A DNA stretch of 64,000 nt from Chelydra serpentina (lineage: Eukaryota; Chordata; Testudines; Chelydridae). Positions 1 to 10,108 of this stretch are shown one piece after another (position 1 is the first letter of the stretch; each line of letters begins with the position of its first letter). The position numbers and the translations under genes are program-made. The notes beneath the pieces are model-generated. The model was not told the DNA's origin. It worked only from the letters and a program-made list of their open reading frames with translations, and searched no databases. The stretch covers positions 8,215,501 to 8,279,500 of the forward strand of contig JBAIAC010000057.1 in the NCBI GenBank assembly GCA_037349315.1, given 5' to 3'.

Positions 1-90
1 TTGCCAAGTCCTGGCCCTGGCTCTCCCATTCAATTGATGTGCGACCTTGAACAAGTCTCCCAGGCCCGAACTTTCCAGGGTGGTCTGTCT

Positions 91-310
91 CAGTAGCGTA
101 GCCAGGGGGGGAGCAGGGGGAGCGGCCACTCCCCCACTGAGCAGAAGCGGCACCTTTTTTGTGCTCCGGCACCTTTTGCTCCTGTGCTGCAGGCGGAGCG
201 GAGCATATTTCTTTTGCTCCCGGCGCCTTTTTTTGCTCCCGACGCTTTTTGCTCCCGGCGCCTTTTTTTAGCTCCGCTCCCCCTGTGCTCTAAACGTGGC
301 TATGCCACTG
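91..310. mobile_element. hAT-like non-autonomous DNA transposon
   Basis: The ends are inverted repeats: the left end reads CAGTAGCGTAGCCAG and the right end, reverse-complemented, reads CAGTGGCATAGCCAC. The CAGTGGC start is typical of hAT elements. The flanks (83-90 and 311-318) agree at 5 of 8 bases, a possible decayed 8-bp target duplication. Inside, at about 210-285, a GCTCCCGGCGCC-plus-T-run unit is repeated in tandem three to four times. The reading frame across it is an accident of the repeat. Confidence 0.65.
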
Positions 311-420
311 GCCTGTGGTTCTGACAGCCGCCGTTGAGGTGCGCCCAGCTTCGGGCACCCCTTTGGAAAGGGCAGCGCGGGGTGCCATGGGCTTGGATGG
401 CGGCGCGTTTCCCCTGGTTA

Positions 421-515
421 GGGTGACCAGACAGCAAATGTGAAAAATCAGGACCGGGGTGGGGGGTAATAGGAGCCTATATAAGAAAAAGACCCACAAA
501 TCGGGACTGTCCCTA
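421..515 (+). mobile_element. Truncated TA-flanked MITE (left part)
   Basis: It begins directly after a TA dinucleotide with GGGTGACCAGACAGC and matches the left three quarters of the complete copy at 42036-42154. The right inverted repeat is missing, so this copy is truncated near 515. Confidence 0.7.
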
Positions 516-819
516 CCCCTGGTACATGTGGGGGACTCTCCCTGGTTGGTTTGGGAGTTTCAGGGTCTCCCCCTACAACAGGGGAACGGCTCTTCCAGCC
601 ACTATGAACACAAGGGGAGGGATTCTCCCCGGCGCCCCTGTCCCTAGGCTCTTTCCTGCTCTGCCTCCTCCCCTGTGTGGTGTTCTCCCTTCCCACCACA
701 TCCCCTGCTCCCAACCCTGGTTCAGTCCCTGCCTCTCTCCGCCCTTCTAGCCCCTGCCCTTAATTCCTCCTGGCTGCAGAGGGCGCTCTGACTGCAGACA
801 GGGGGCTCTAGCATCTCGG

Positions 820-922
820 GCATAACGTCACTTCCTCCATGGGTGGTGCGTAGGCCGGAAGTGACTTGAGAAAGCCGGAAGTTAAGCAGCGGCAGCCCGC
901 TTGTGTTGACTACGTAGAGGGG
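820..922 (+). promoter_or_regulatory. SYF2 promoter with ETS-type sites
   Basis: A GC-rich stretch just upstream of the SYF2 start holds two direct CCGGAAGT ETS-type motifs (855-862 and 875-882) and an inverted ACTTCC next to a CGTCA half-CRE at about 826-835. No TATA box is seen. This fits a housekeeping promoter; the transcription start itself cannot be fixed from the sequence. Confidence 0.5.
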
Positions 923-3900
923 ATGGCGGCGGAGGGGCCTGGAGCCCCGCACGGAGGGGTGAGGGGCCTGACAGCGCTTCCTAGGGGCTAGAGATGGAGA
1001 AGGCCGCTGTAGGGGGTAGAAGGCTAGGCTAGGCTGGGCTGGGCTGGGCAGGGCAGGGCAGGGCAGGGCAGATAGGGGAGGGATCTGGAGAGGTGGGTTA
1101 TGCGGGAGGAGGGATATCGTTGGGGATGGGGGCTGTTGTGGGTCAGGGGCTGTATTGGGGGAAGGAGTGGGATGGTGAGGGGGTGGGGTAGGGTAGGTGT
1201 GGGATAGAGTATGGGGTAGGTTGGAGGGCATGTGGGGGGTGGAGGCAGATGGTGGCGCTGTCTCTAATACCCTGGTTCAAAACATTGTGCCCTCGAGCCA
1301 TGGATGCAAAGCTCCCTCTTTTTTAAATAAAATCAAATCATTCACGTTTGACGTTCCAGGCCTCTTCTGCCAGCTCCGACGAAGAATCGGCGCCCACTGC
1401 AGCTGAGGAGTTGGCTGCTCAGAAGAGGGAGGAGAGGTTGAGGAAGTTCAGAGAGCTCCATATGAAAAGGGTAATATAGCCTGTGCTCCCAGATGGCCAT
1501 GACGATACGCCAGTCGTGCTCATAGACGGGTTTTGTTTGCAGTTTGGGGTAATTGAGTCACAGGCTTCTTTTTGCAGCAATTATTTGAAGGTACTGTACC
1601 TTTAAAACCAAAAATGTAACAGGTCCTTAAATTTCTAAATTATAAAACCGGGGAGGGGGAATCCTAATCATCCCCTTGCAAAATTCCACAAACAAAAATA
1701 AATTCTAGCATTTAATTCCTCTGAATTCTCACCTGGAAAATCATATACTGGGGGAAACAATAAGGGTTTTCTCAGGGTAGACAAAAATGCTTTTATCAGA
1801 GCACCTAAGATAGTTTTACAAAATGTTCTGAATGTAAGAACATAAGAATGACCATATTGGGTCAGACCAAAGGTCCATCAAGCCCAGTATCCTGCCTCTG
1901 ACAGTGGCCAATGGCAGGTGCCCCAAAGGCAATGAACAGACAGGTTATCATTAAGTGATCTGTGCCGTCACCCAATCCCAGCTTCTGGCAAACGGAGGCT
2001 AGGGACACCATCCCTGCCCATCCTGGCTAATAGGTCCATCAATGGCTATCTTCCATGAATTGATCTAGCTCCCTTTTGAACCCCATTATAGTATGTTCCT
2101 TTTCTGTGTGCCAATGTCAATGGGACATTTATCTCGTCACTCTCTGTTATACAAGATTCACCGGGGTGGGGATGAAAGTAATTTCAAACTCTTCTAAAGT
2201 AACTGCTTTAATTTAAATACCAGTGGGTGGCAGTCACAATGTTTAGATGAATCTCTTGCCAGCCTTTTGGCTAAAATCAAGTGCAGTTATTTAATAACTG
2301 ATGCATTTTTGGGTGGGGCAAGTGGGTGGACTCAATTATTTAAAGCTTCTGCTTTCTGACTTTTATGATTGTATATTGCCATGTTCTGTGAGTTCAGTGA
2401 TAAACTTTTACTCCTAGAATGAAGCTCGCAAGCTAAATCACCAGGAAGTTGTGGAAGAAGATAAAAGACTTAAGTTGCCTGCAAACTGGGAAGCAAAAAA
2501 GGCTCGACTGGAATGGGAACTGAAGGTTGAAGAAAAGAAGAAGGTATAACATATGTAAATCTTGATTGCAACCATAACCTTCCATTTTAGGACACTGTCT
2601 TGCAAAGATTTTAACGCTATGTGCTGTGAATAGTCGCATTGACTTCAGTACAACTACCAGTAGTGCATTACATTAAGCATGTGCATAAGCCTCTGCTGGA
2701 TCAGAGTTTAGTACTCCTGGGTAGACACATCTTCTTGGATGTGTGTATACTGCCTACCACAATAGGACTCCAATCATAAGTCAGGGCTTTTGAGAGTTAC
2801 TGATATTGATATATATAAAAAAAAATTAAAATCATCAAGCCTCAGACTAGGATCCTTGGTGAGATTGTCTAGTATTATCTAATTTAGAGTGTAAATAAAA
2901 TTAGGAAAATATCTCTAATCTACTAAACTTGTTTATTGTCTGCTGGTTTTTTGTTGTTTTAAAAATTGCTTGTATTTATATTAGGAATGTGCTGCTAAAG
3001 GAGAAGATTACGAGCGGGTGAAGTTGTTAGAAATCAGTGCTGAGGATGCAGAAAGATGGGAACGGAAAAAGAAGAGAAAAAATCCAGACCTAGGATTTTC
3101 AGGTAAGTAACTTAATTTTATTTATTTTTCAGGGTTTGGGGGGATACAAATATTTAAGTGTTTTGGTTTTTTTTCCCTTCCCCATATGTTTTCACTAAAA
3201 CTTGAGCCACACAGAAAAGGTCTTCTATTAATTGCAGTCCATTTTATTCTAAAGATTATGCAGCTGCTCAGGTGCGTCAGTATCAGAGGTTAACCAAGCA
3301 GATCAAACCTGACATGGAAAAATATGAAAAGCTAAGAGAAGAAAAGTAAGTTTCTCTTTTTGGCAGACCCATGTGTTTTTTAAAATGACATTACCTGTAA
3401 ATATGAATGGTTGATGAGCTAGTGTCTAAAATGGCTGAAAATACTTTTCAATTCATGTAATTCAAACATATTTCATCTTATCTATTCTTTTATGTGCATT
3501 GCAATACAAATGGTCTTCTGTCAAGGTCCCATAAGTCATATCCTGGGTAATACTGTAGATGTGTAACTTGTAATATGCTAGTTCATGTTCTTAATCATGT
3601 CCCCATTATATTTTGATAAAACAGTTATTACGTACAAAAAATTAGTAATTTGACACATCGTTTCTTTTTCTACTGTTTACCTCTTTCTCATTCAGCGGGG
3701 AAGAATTGTATCCAACAGCAAACAGTCTTCTTCATGGAACTCATGTACCATGTAAAGAAGGGGTTGATAGAATGGTTACAGATCTTGAAAAACAGTAAGT
3801 AATAAGATGGTCCTAATTATCTCAAACCATTGCATTCATAACACACGGTGCTTTTCTGTTCTGTTTGCTGTAGTGCGAGCATAACTTGTGGTGTCTAGTA

Positions 3901-5176
3901 ACTTCTGCATAAAGATGTGTATTTAAGTATACAGTCAGTATAGCCTGCCCTATTTATGAATCTATACACTAGTCTCTATATACAGGATTATGCAATTCTG
4001 TACGTATTGGAAGAACATGTTGCTGCACAGTAGATGGGATGCCTATTTTATTTTACATGTTGATTTTCATTAGGCACATCAGAAAGTATTTTGAAGCAAA
4101 ATCCTGGCACCAATCAGTAGCCATTTAGAAAATATCAATGAAGTCCAACAATCATATTTTAGAAGACTAAAAAGATAATGCAATACCTTGGTATATTTAT
4201 CCTAATATGTATATTTGTTCAATATAATTTGTATTCTTGCTTTAACTGTTCTTGAGTAATATAATAGGGCATGGTCACTGGACATCAGATTCCAATAAAC
4301 TGTCATGAAAATGTGTTTTCTCATCATAATGGGAACAAAAAAATAGTGCTATTTCCCATCAAGTTTTCTCCTGTCATCTCTTAATCATAGAAAAAATCAG
4401 TATCCATTTCCTTTAAAACTACAGCAACTTTAATATTCTCTGAAGTACCTAAAATTCATCTGAAGATCTCTAAAATAGAAATAAATTTTTTTTTTCACGT
4501 AGTTATCTATTCTTTCGTGTAAGATTGACTGAAGTAGGCACTCTCCTCTTCGTTTCACTTTAAGAACCGCAATTTAAGCCTTAAATTTTTTCTGAGTACT
4601 TAATGCTTTGACTTCACATTTTGTGTGGGTATATAGCTTTGCAAGTGTAAAACTTCAAGGATAGGATATTTATGGCCCAATTCTGTTAAGTGCTGAGTGC
4701 CCTCAACAATAGGAGTTGAGGGTGTTCAGCATCCTGCTGGATTAAGCCCCAAAGGGGGAAAATTGCATTTACAGGCATAAGCAACATCTAACCCCCATTC
4801 TGCTATTAACCTGCAGTTTCCAGTGGGAACAAAACGGGCAATCAATACAAATACCAATCATTTTCACTGAGGAAATACATCTAGTGGTGTATGTAATTCC
4901 AATTAGTTTTAATAGTGATGGCTTTTACTGTAAAGGAATGTATTCATTCTAAGAACTAAAAGATTTCTGTACAGCAGGGATCTGAAAATATTAATGTAAT
5001 TCTCTTACAGAATTGAAAAACGTGAAAAATACAGTCGGCGACGTGCTTATAATGATGATGCGGATATTGATTACATTAATGAGAGAAATGCCAAATTCAA
5101 TAAGAAGGCAGAAAGGTTCTATGGGAAATATACAGCAGAAATTAAACAGAACTTGGAGCGAGGAACAGCTGTCTAA
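923..5176 (+). CDS. SYF2: Pre-mRNA-splicing factor SYF2, 7 exons
   Basis: SYF2 belongs to the Prp19/NTC-associated set of spliceosome proteins and acts in the nucleus. Coding exons: 923-958, 1360-1470, 2418-2543, 2985-3102, 3255-3345, 3696-3794 and 5011-5176. All junctions are GT/AG with consistent phase, giving 248 residues (human, as I recall, 243). Recognisable conserved blocks are [19 protein letters not shown] (exon 3), [20 protein letters not shown] (exon 4), SLLHGTHVP (exon 6) and the C-terminal [20 protein letters not shown]...NLERGTAV. The protein is highly charged and probably largely helical. Only the short N-terminus (residues 1-25) is unlike mammals. It is convergent with RSRP1. 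ATTAAA signals at 5316 and 5531 are candidate poly(A) sites. Confidence 0.96.
1018..1072. repeat. Pentanucleotide microsatellite
   Basis: Tandem GGCTA/GGCTG units passing into GGGCA units, about ten copies, lie in SYF2 intron 1 about 60 bases after the exon 1 donor. Confidence 0.85.
1839..2110 (-). mobile_element. CR1 LINE 3' fragment (antisense)
   Basis: This reads as the reverse complement of a common reptile CR1 3' region, with the recognisable stretch CATATTGGGTCAGACCAAAG near the left edge and TTTTGAACCCCATTATAGT near the right. It is 5' truncated and lies in SYF2 intron 2. Identification is by recognition of the family and was not aligned. Confidence 0.7.
4673..4752. repeat. Short fold-back repeat in SYF2 intron 6
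   Basis: Arms GTGCTGAGTGCCCTCAAC (left) and GTTGAGGGTGTTCAGCAT (right) are imperfect reverse complements around a short spacer. The same GTGCTGAGC core recurs near 27405, 31410 and 39280, so this is one of several old dispersed hairpin elements in the window. Confidence 0.6.
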
Positions 5177-5560
5177 CTAAACTTTCACATCCCAAGAGAG
5201 GCACAGTTCGACAAAGAAATTGTTCAGTATAAGCTAGGCATGTTTTGCAGAAAGGCCTAACAACTGTATCAACATGCTAGTTGTGCAAATATAAACTTTA
5301 CCATAGACTTTTAATATTAAATGACAACTTGAGAGCTTTTTTTAATCCAATAGTGTGTATTGCACAAATGCTTGAATGACAGTGGGTATCATAGCTGTAC
5401 ATAGCTTGCCCTTCCAAAGGTGGCTAATTTGTCGATTTAGAAAATCTCAAGAGGGTTGTTACTTAGATCATACCCTGCAGTTACATACATGTAGTTTGTG
5501 TGATTCAGATTTTGTAAAGTGGTTGTGACCATTAAAAATATAAGTGAACTAAACTACATG
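5177..5560 (+). other. SYF2 3' untranslated region
   Basis: Sequence after the TAA stop with ATTAAA signals at 5316-5321 and 5531-5536. The second, followed by AT-rich sequence, is the likelier end. The exact cleavage site is not determinable. Confidence 0.5.
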
Positions 5561-7283
5561 CCTGACTTTTGTGTTTCTTCCACGAGTAGTAAGATCCTTC
5601 AAGGTCAAATGTAGCCCCCAGTTTAGGTCTTGTGGGAGGGGAGAGAGTAAAAACTAGATGATTGATATATCCTTATTGTGTAGCAAATATGTAACCTTAA
5701 CCTTGGATTCTGCTCTAATCTTATTGAACAGAGATGCATTACTGAATTAAAATTGAGATGTTTCCAGTTTTCCTGTGACGTTGAGCAACTTTAACTTCTG
5801 TGCTGCAATTTTCCCCATCTTTATAAGGGCAAAAAGTACTGCCTCCCTTAAGCTCATTAAAATTGTATCTTTTCACCTACCACGCTATGATTAAAATGTG
5901 TGAGCAGGTGCTGTGTATATAAAAAGCTTTTCAGCCAGGCAGAAATCTATACTAGCTCTGCAGGCTGCCAAAGTAGCAAGACTTCACATCCTCATGGGGG
6001 AGGTGGCTGTTTCTTTTGACTTGTCTAATTCTCCTTGGAAAGAGTTTGACAGGAGGGGAGAGTGGCTCTAGGGGTAAGACTGTGTGCGCTCTTCAACAAG
6101 ATACTGGAAATCTGCTACTTGACAATGGGGTTTCAGACAAAACTCCATTTTAAGTTTGTATTAGATAAAAGCAATTGTACAGTAATACTTAGTTTCAAAT
6201 ATGCTGCAGGTTTAACCATTAGTTCATGCCTGTCTCAGGGGGTCTAAACGGAGATGCTAATTAATACTCAAATTACCTTTTTGGAGGCTGTTTTTGCAAA
6301 TATGAAGGGGCTAGAACATTTTTTAAATAACAGGGCAAAGTTTGGGGAATGTGAGTCCAGAGTAATAGGGGACAGACCATGGGATGGGAAATGTCGGGGT
6401 CCAATTCACCTGTGTAGGCCTGTGGGAACCAAAGCTCCAACCTTAGTGTTGAGAAACCTATACTGGAAGATGGAACAGAGGGCCTGAGAAAATACCTGCA
6501 TTAACTGGCAAACGATTGGGGGCTGGTTGATCCCTTATGGTTGCTCTGTAAGTTTTACTATGAGCCCATTCTGTGCAATTATATCACAAAGACCTTTTGC
6601 TTGCATAGCTTGAAGTTTTGTACAGAGCAAAACCCCTTGTTGGCTAGACAAGGGCAATGTGTGCCTGGGTCATTTCCAGAAGCTACTTTCCTCAGTGGAT
6701 GCTTCTAGAGCAGTGCATCAGCTGCATAGCTTGTGTCTAGCTGCTATCACAGGAAGTTGTACCTTCCCCCCCACCCCGCAAAAAAAAACAGCAAGGGGAG
6801 CTAAGTATTACTACAGTGACCACTGTTGAGGAACTGGACTGTTTCCACAGAGTGCATCATTGATTAGAAATATGCTATTACACAACAGCAGTGGAGCAAT
6901 CAGCCCAGCCTGACAGCCTTTTTCTCTTTGCTTCCTTTCATTATTCTACAGTGGTTGTCAAAAGCTACTGACCAATAAGTTCCCACAAGAGGGGGGAAGA
7001 ACCCTTAAACCTTGAGGGTGAAAGTACATTTAGAGAACAGGAGCCTCTGTTTAAATATTGCTCATGGGTTGTGGTGTGTTGGGTTGTTTTTTTTGCACCT
7101 ACAGAGTAGGCAGTGGGCACATCTACAGTACTGCAGCATGCCCTAGGGCAGGCGTAGCGTAGAAGTAGGCCATATCTAGACAGCTCTTTGCTTTTGATTG
7201 GACTACAAAATCTGTTTTACTTATTGCTAGGGGTTTTTTTATTTGGAGTTTAGACGTTGACAAAAAAACAACCACCACCCCTA
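5561..7283. other. Intergenic, no gene seen
   Basis: AT-rich sequence between SYF2 and the repeat cluster upstream of 8.8 kb. Two short open frames near 6062-6487 have no recognisable product, no good start context and no splice structure. I see nothing functional here. Confidence 0.5.
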
Positions 7284-7559
7284 GCCTAAGAGGTGTGAAT
7301 AGTGGTGCTCCCCAAACTACTGCACTAAATCCTCCTGCACAAATAATGGTATGAATTTAAAGTTCATGTCTTTAGTACCCACAAGGGGGGGGGGGGGCGC
7401 ATTACAGTTCAGCACTTTTAGTATGAAGAGCAGTGCTATACTAAAATCCCCCTGTGGACACTAAATATGTGAACCTTTAAGTTGCCCATGTGCAAACAAT
7501 ACAGACATGGTTACAGTGCAGCACTTTGGGGACCACTGCTATTCACACCCCTTTAGGCC
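7284..7559. repeat. Long imperfect palindrome (fold-back element)
   Basis: The left arm (about 7284-7384) and right arm (about 7446-7559) are reverse complements over most of 100 bases. For example, GGTGTGAATAGTGGTGCTCC at 7292 pairs with the end of the right arm (CACTGCTATTCACACC). A run of G residues sits near the centre. It resembles a fold-back MITE; no target duplication was identified. Confidence 0.7.
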
Positions 7560-8074
7560 ACACTGCAGCACTAGCTAAACAGGCTTTTTATTTTTTATGA
7601 ATGACTAGTTCTGGAGTTCACAGCAGTGGGTAGGTAAACACCAAGTGAAGCTGCTTTTTGCCATCCACCTGACTACTTGGCTGGTTTTAAAAATTCAGAC
7701 TAGAAGCCAAAAGGAACTATCAACCTAGTCTGACCTCCTAGAAAAGATTACAGCCTGTATTAAGTTGCACTACTTCAAAGCAATGACTGATTTTGCTATT
7801 GTTCTACATTATGAATTTTTATTTCTGTGGCTTCCACAGGTGGGAGGTGCAGTAGAGCTGCTCCCCTCCTCCCACTGTATGCAGAAATTAGGCACCCTTT
7901 CCTCTGGCTAGTCATTGTAGAATGTGAGTGAAGGCATCTTGTTTTATTGAACTGGTATTTTTTGTTGAAGATATTTCTTCCCCAACCAAGACAACAGCAC
8001 TGGGATATTTCTCCTTGTATAACACTAGTCTTTCCATAGACTAAGCACTGGTCAGCCAAGGGAAATGCAACTAA

Positions 8075-8372
8075 GGGTAGGTCTACACTTACCCGTCGCG
8101 TCGGAGGCGTCGGATCGATGTTCTGGGTTCGATTTATCGCGTCTTGTCTAGACGCGATAAATCGAACCAGGAAGTGCTCCCCCCTCGATGCTGGTAATCC
8201 AGCTCGACGAACGGAGTAGGCGGAGTCAACGGGGGAGCCTGCGCGCTGCGTGTGGACCCCGGGTAAGTACGTTTTCATTCGAATTAAGATAGTTCGACTT
8301 CAGCTACGTTATTCACGTAGCTGAAGTTGCGTATCTTAGTTCGAATTGGGGGGGTTAGTGTAGACCAGCCCT
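8075..8372. mobile_element. PIF/Harbinger-like MITE with internal hairpins
   Basis: It starts GGGTAGGTCTACACT and ends AGTGTAGACCAGCCC, which are inverted repeats, and is flanked by TAA on both sides (8072-8074 and 8373-8375), the TWA duplication typical of PIF/Harbinger. Inside are two large hairpins: 8125-8144 with 8150-8169 (19 of 20 paired) and 8277-8309 with 8315-8347 (about 33-base arms, few mismatches). It has no coding capacity, and the open frame across it is spurious. Confidence 0.8.
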
Positions 8373-8402
8373 AAGGCTACAGCTTGTTTGCCCTGCCTAG
8401 AT

Positions 8403-8694
8403 CAGGGGTAGGCAACCTATGGCACGGTACCAAAGGCAGCACACGAGGATTTTTCAGTGGTATTCACACTGCCTAGGTCCTGGCCACTGGTCTTGGGGCT
8501 CTGCATTTTAAATTTTAAAAAGAAGCTTCTTAACATTTTAAAAACCTTATTTACTTTAACAATAGTTTAGTTATAGATTATAGACTTATAGACCTTCTAA
8601 AAATGTTAAAATGTATTACTAGCACACAAAACCTTAAATTAGAGTGAATAAATGAAGACTTGGCACACCACTTCTGAAAGGTTGCTGACCCCTG
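8403..8694. mobile_element. hAT non-autonomous element with perfect 8-bp TSD
   Basis: The ends are CAGGGGTAGGCAACC and, reversed, CAGGGGTCAGCAACC. Both sides carry GCCTAGAT (8395-8402 and 8695-8702), an exact 8-bp target-site duplication. The interior is AT-rich and non-coding. Confidence 0.9.
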
Positions 8695-8769
8695 GCCTAG
8701 ATAAAGCAACAACCACTATTGGGGTAGGCAAAGAGTACATGTTAATTTTTTAAAAAAGTTTCCACACCG

Positions 8770-10108
8770 GAGTATTCAATACAAGTTTTATTGTGCAAAC
8801 CATTTGCATGAATTCTAGTTTAGTCATTACCCCTCCCCCCCCCCCCAAATATCACCCAAAATGTTATGAAATGGCCATAAGCCCTAGGAAGTATTACTTG
8901 ATCACAAACTTTTCTTTAAGCAGCAGAAGTTGAGAACTGCTGAGGGCATAAGGAAGTTATTGTACACTTTATACATCAAAGCTTCAAATGTCAAGCTGGC
9001 ATGTGAAGATCACTGGTATAGATCAGGACTGGAAACAAATTAGGATGATGTAAGCTTCCTCTCAACTATCCTCACATCAATATATCCTTACTGCTTTGAA
9101 GTCCAGGGGATCTGAGTAAATTTAATGATTACCATTTTAGATTTGAATAGTGGTGATTTAGTTCAAGGCTTGATTTAAACACTTATCACCAACAAGAACT
9201 GTGCTTAATTTGTAAGTGTCAATTTAAGAAGTCCAAATAGAAAGCAACATATAGTGGGACTCTGATTCCTTAAGATTTAACATACATGACTGGGCCATAA
9301 CTGAGCAAGGATTCCTACATGGCAATCATACAATCCTAATGCAAACATCTGCAGAGAGATGTAAGAAAGCCTATTTCAGAGAATCACTGAGGACAGGCAT
9401 TTAACATTTTCAACTTGAAATCAAGTTGCTCCAACATCTGAAGTCTATTGAGAGCATCTGATTATTTTATATTTGCTCTTTAGTACCTCAATTAACTCAA
9501 AACTCATTACGTAATGCCAATTTACACCAATTTTCCACCGCTTGCATCCGAAGCAGTGGGTATTGACCCACGAAAGCTTATGCTTCAATACCTCTGTTAG
9601 TCTATAAGGTGCCACAGGACCCTTTGTCGCTTCTGCAGATCCAGACTAACACGGCTACCCCTCTGATACAATTTACACCTACAGAGCTCAGACTAGAAGC
9701 AAAGAGGGCAACGTCCCAGTTCAACAGAATTATAGGGCCTTAAAGAACTTGCTACGACAGTTCAACTATTTGAAACAAGTACAAAACAGAGGTTTTTACT
9801 TAAACAATACATTACAAATGTTCAGAACAGTGGCTGCTAAAGTAACATTGAGAAAAAGTTACCCACCTGTAATTGCTACTCCATTATAGTGATACAAAAA
9901 AAGTATTTACAAATATATACCCAAGACTTCCCACTTGTTGTTTCTGGGCCATTGTGCTCTGTTTTCAGATCTGGAAAAGAAATCTAACATGTCAAAATTA
10001 ACATCTTTAAATACGTAACAAATATTCAACCTGATCAGAGGATTTCAGACCTCACTTCTGGAAGTAATGCATAATGCCAACAGTTCATAGGGCAGTGAGT
10101 GAAAGGTG
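8770..10108 (-). other. Putative RSRP1 3' untranslated region
   Basis: Below the RSRP1 stop codon no other gene is seen, and a minus-strand AATAAA lies at 8787-8792, just before the hAT element. If that signal is used the 3' UTR is about 1.3 kb and includes the Penelope fragment at 9541-9669. This extent is inferred. Confidence 0.4.
9541..9669 (+). mobile_element. Penelope-like element 3' tail
   Basis: It contains the tail signature with CCGAAGCAGTGGG, a short hairpin (GTGGG / CCCAC), CGAAAGCTTATG and the end ACACGGCTACCCCTCTGATAC. Related tails occur at 16759, 28264 and, with a coding region, 57931-58690. It lies inside the putative RSRP1 3' UTR in the opposite orientation. Confidence 0.75.

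Noticed and set aside
7796..8278. 160-codon minus-strand open frame
   Set aside because: Most of it crosses the Harbinger-like MITE (8075-8372); there is no domain and the element is non-coding.
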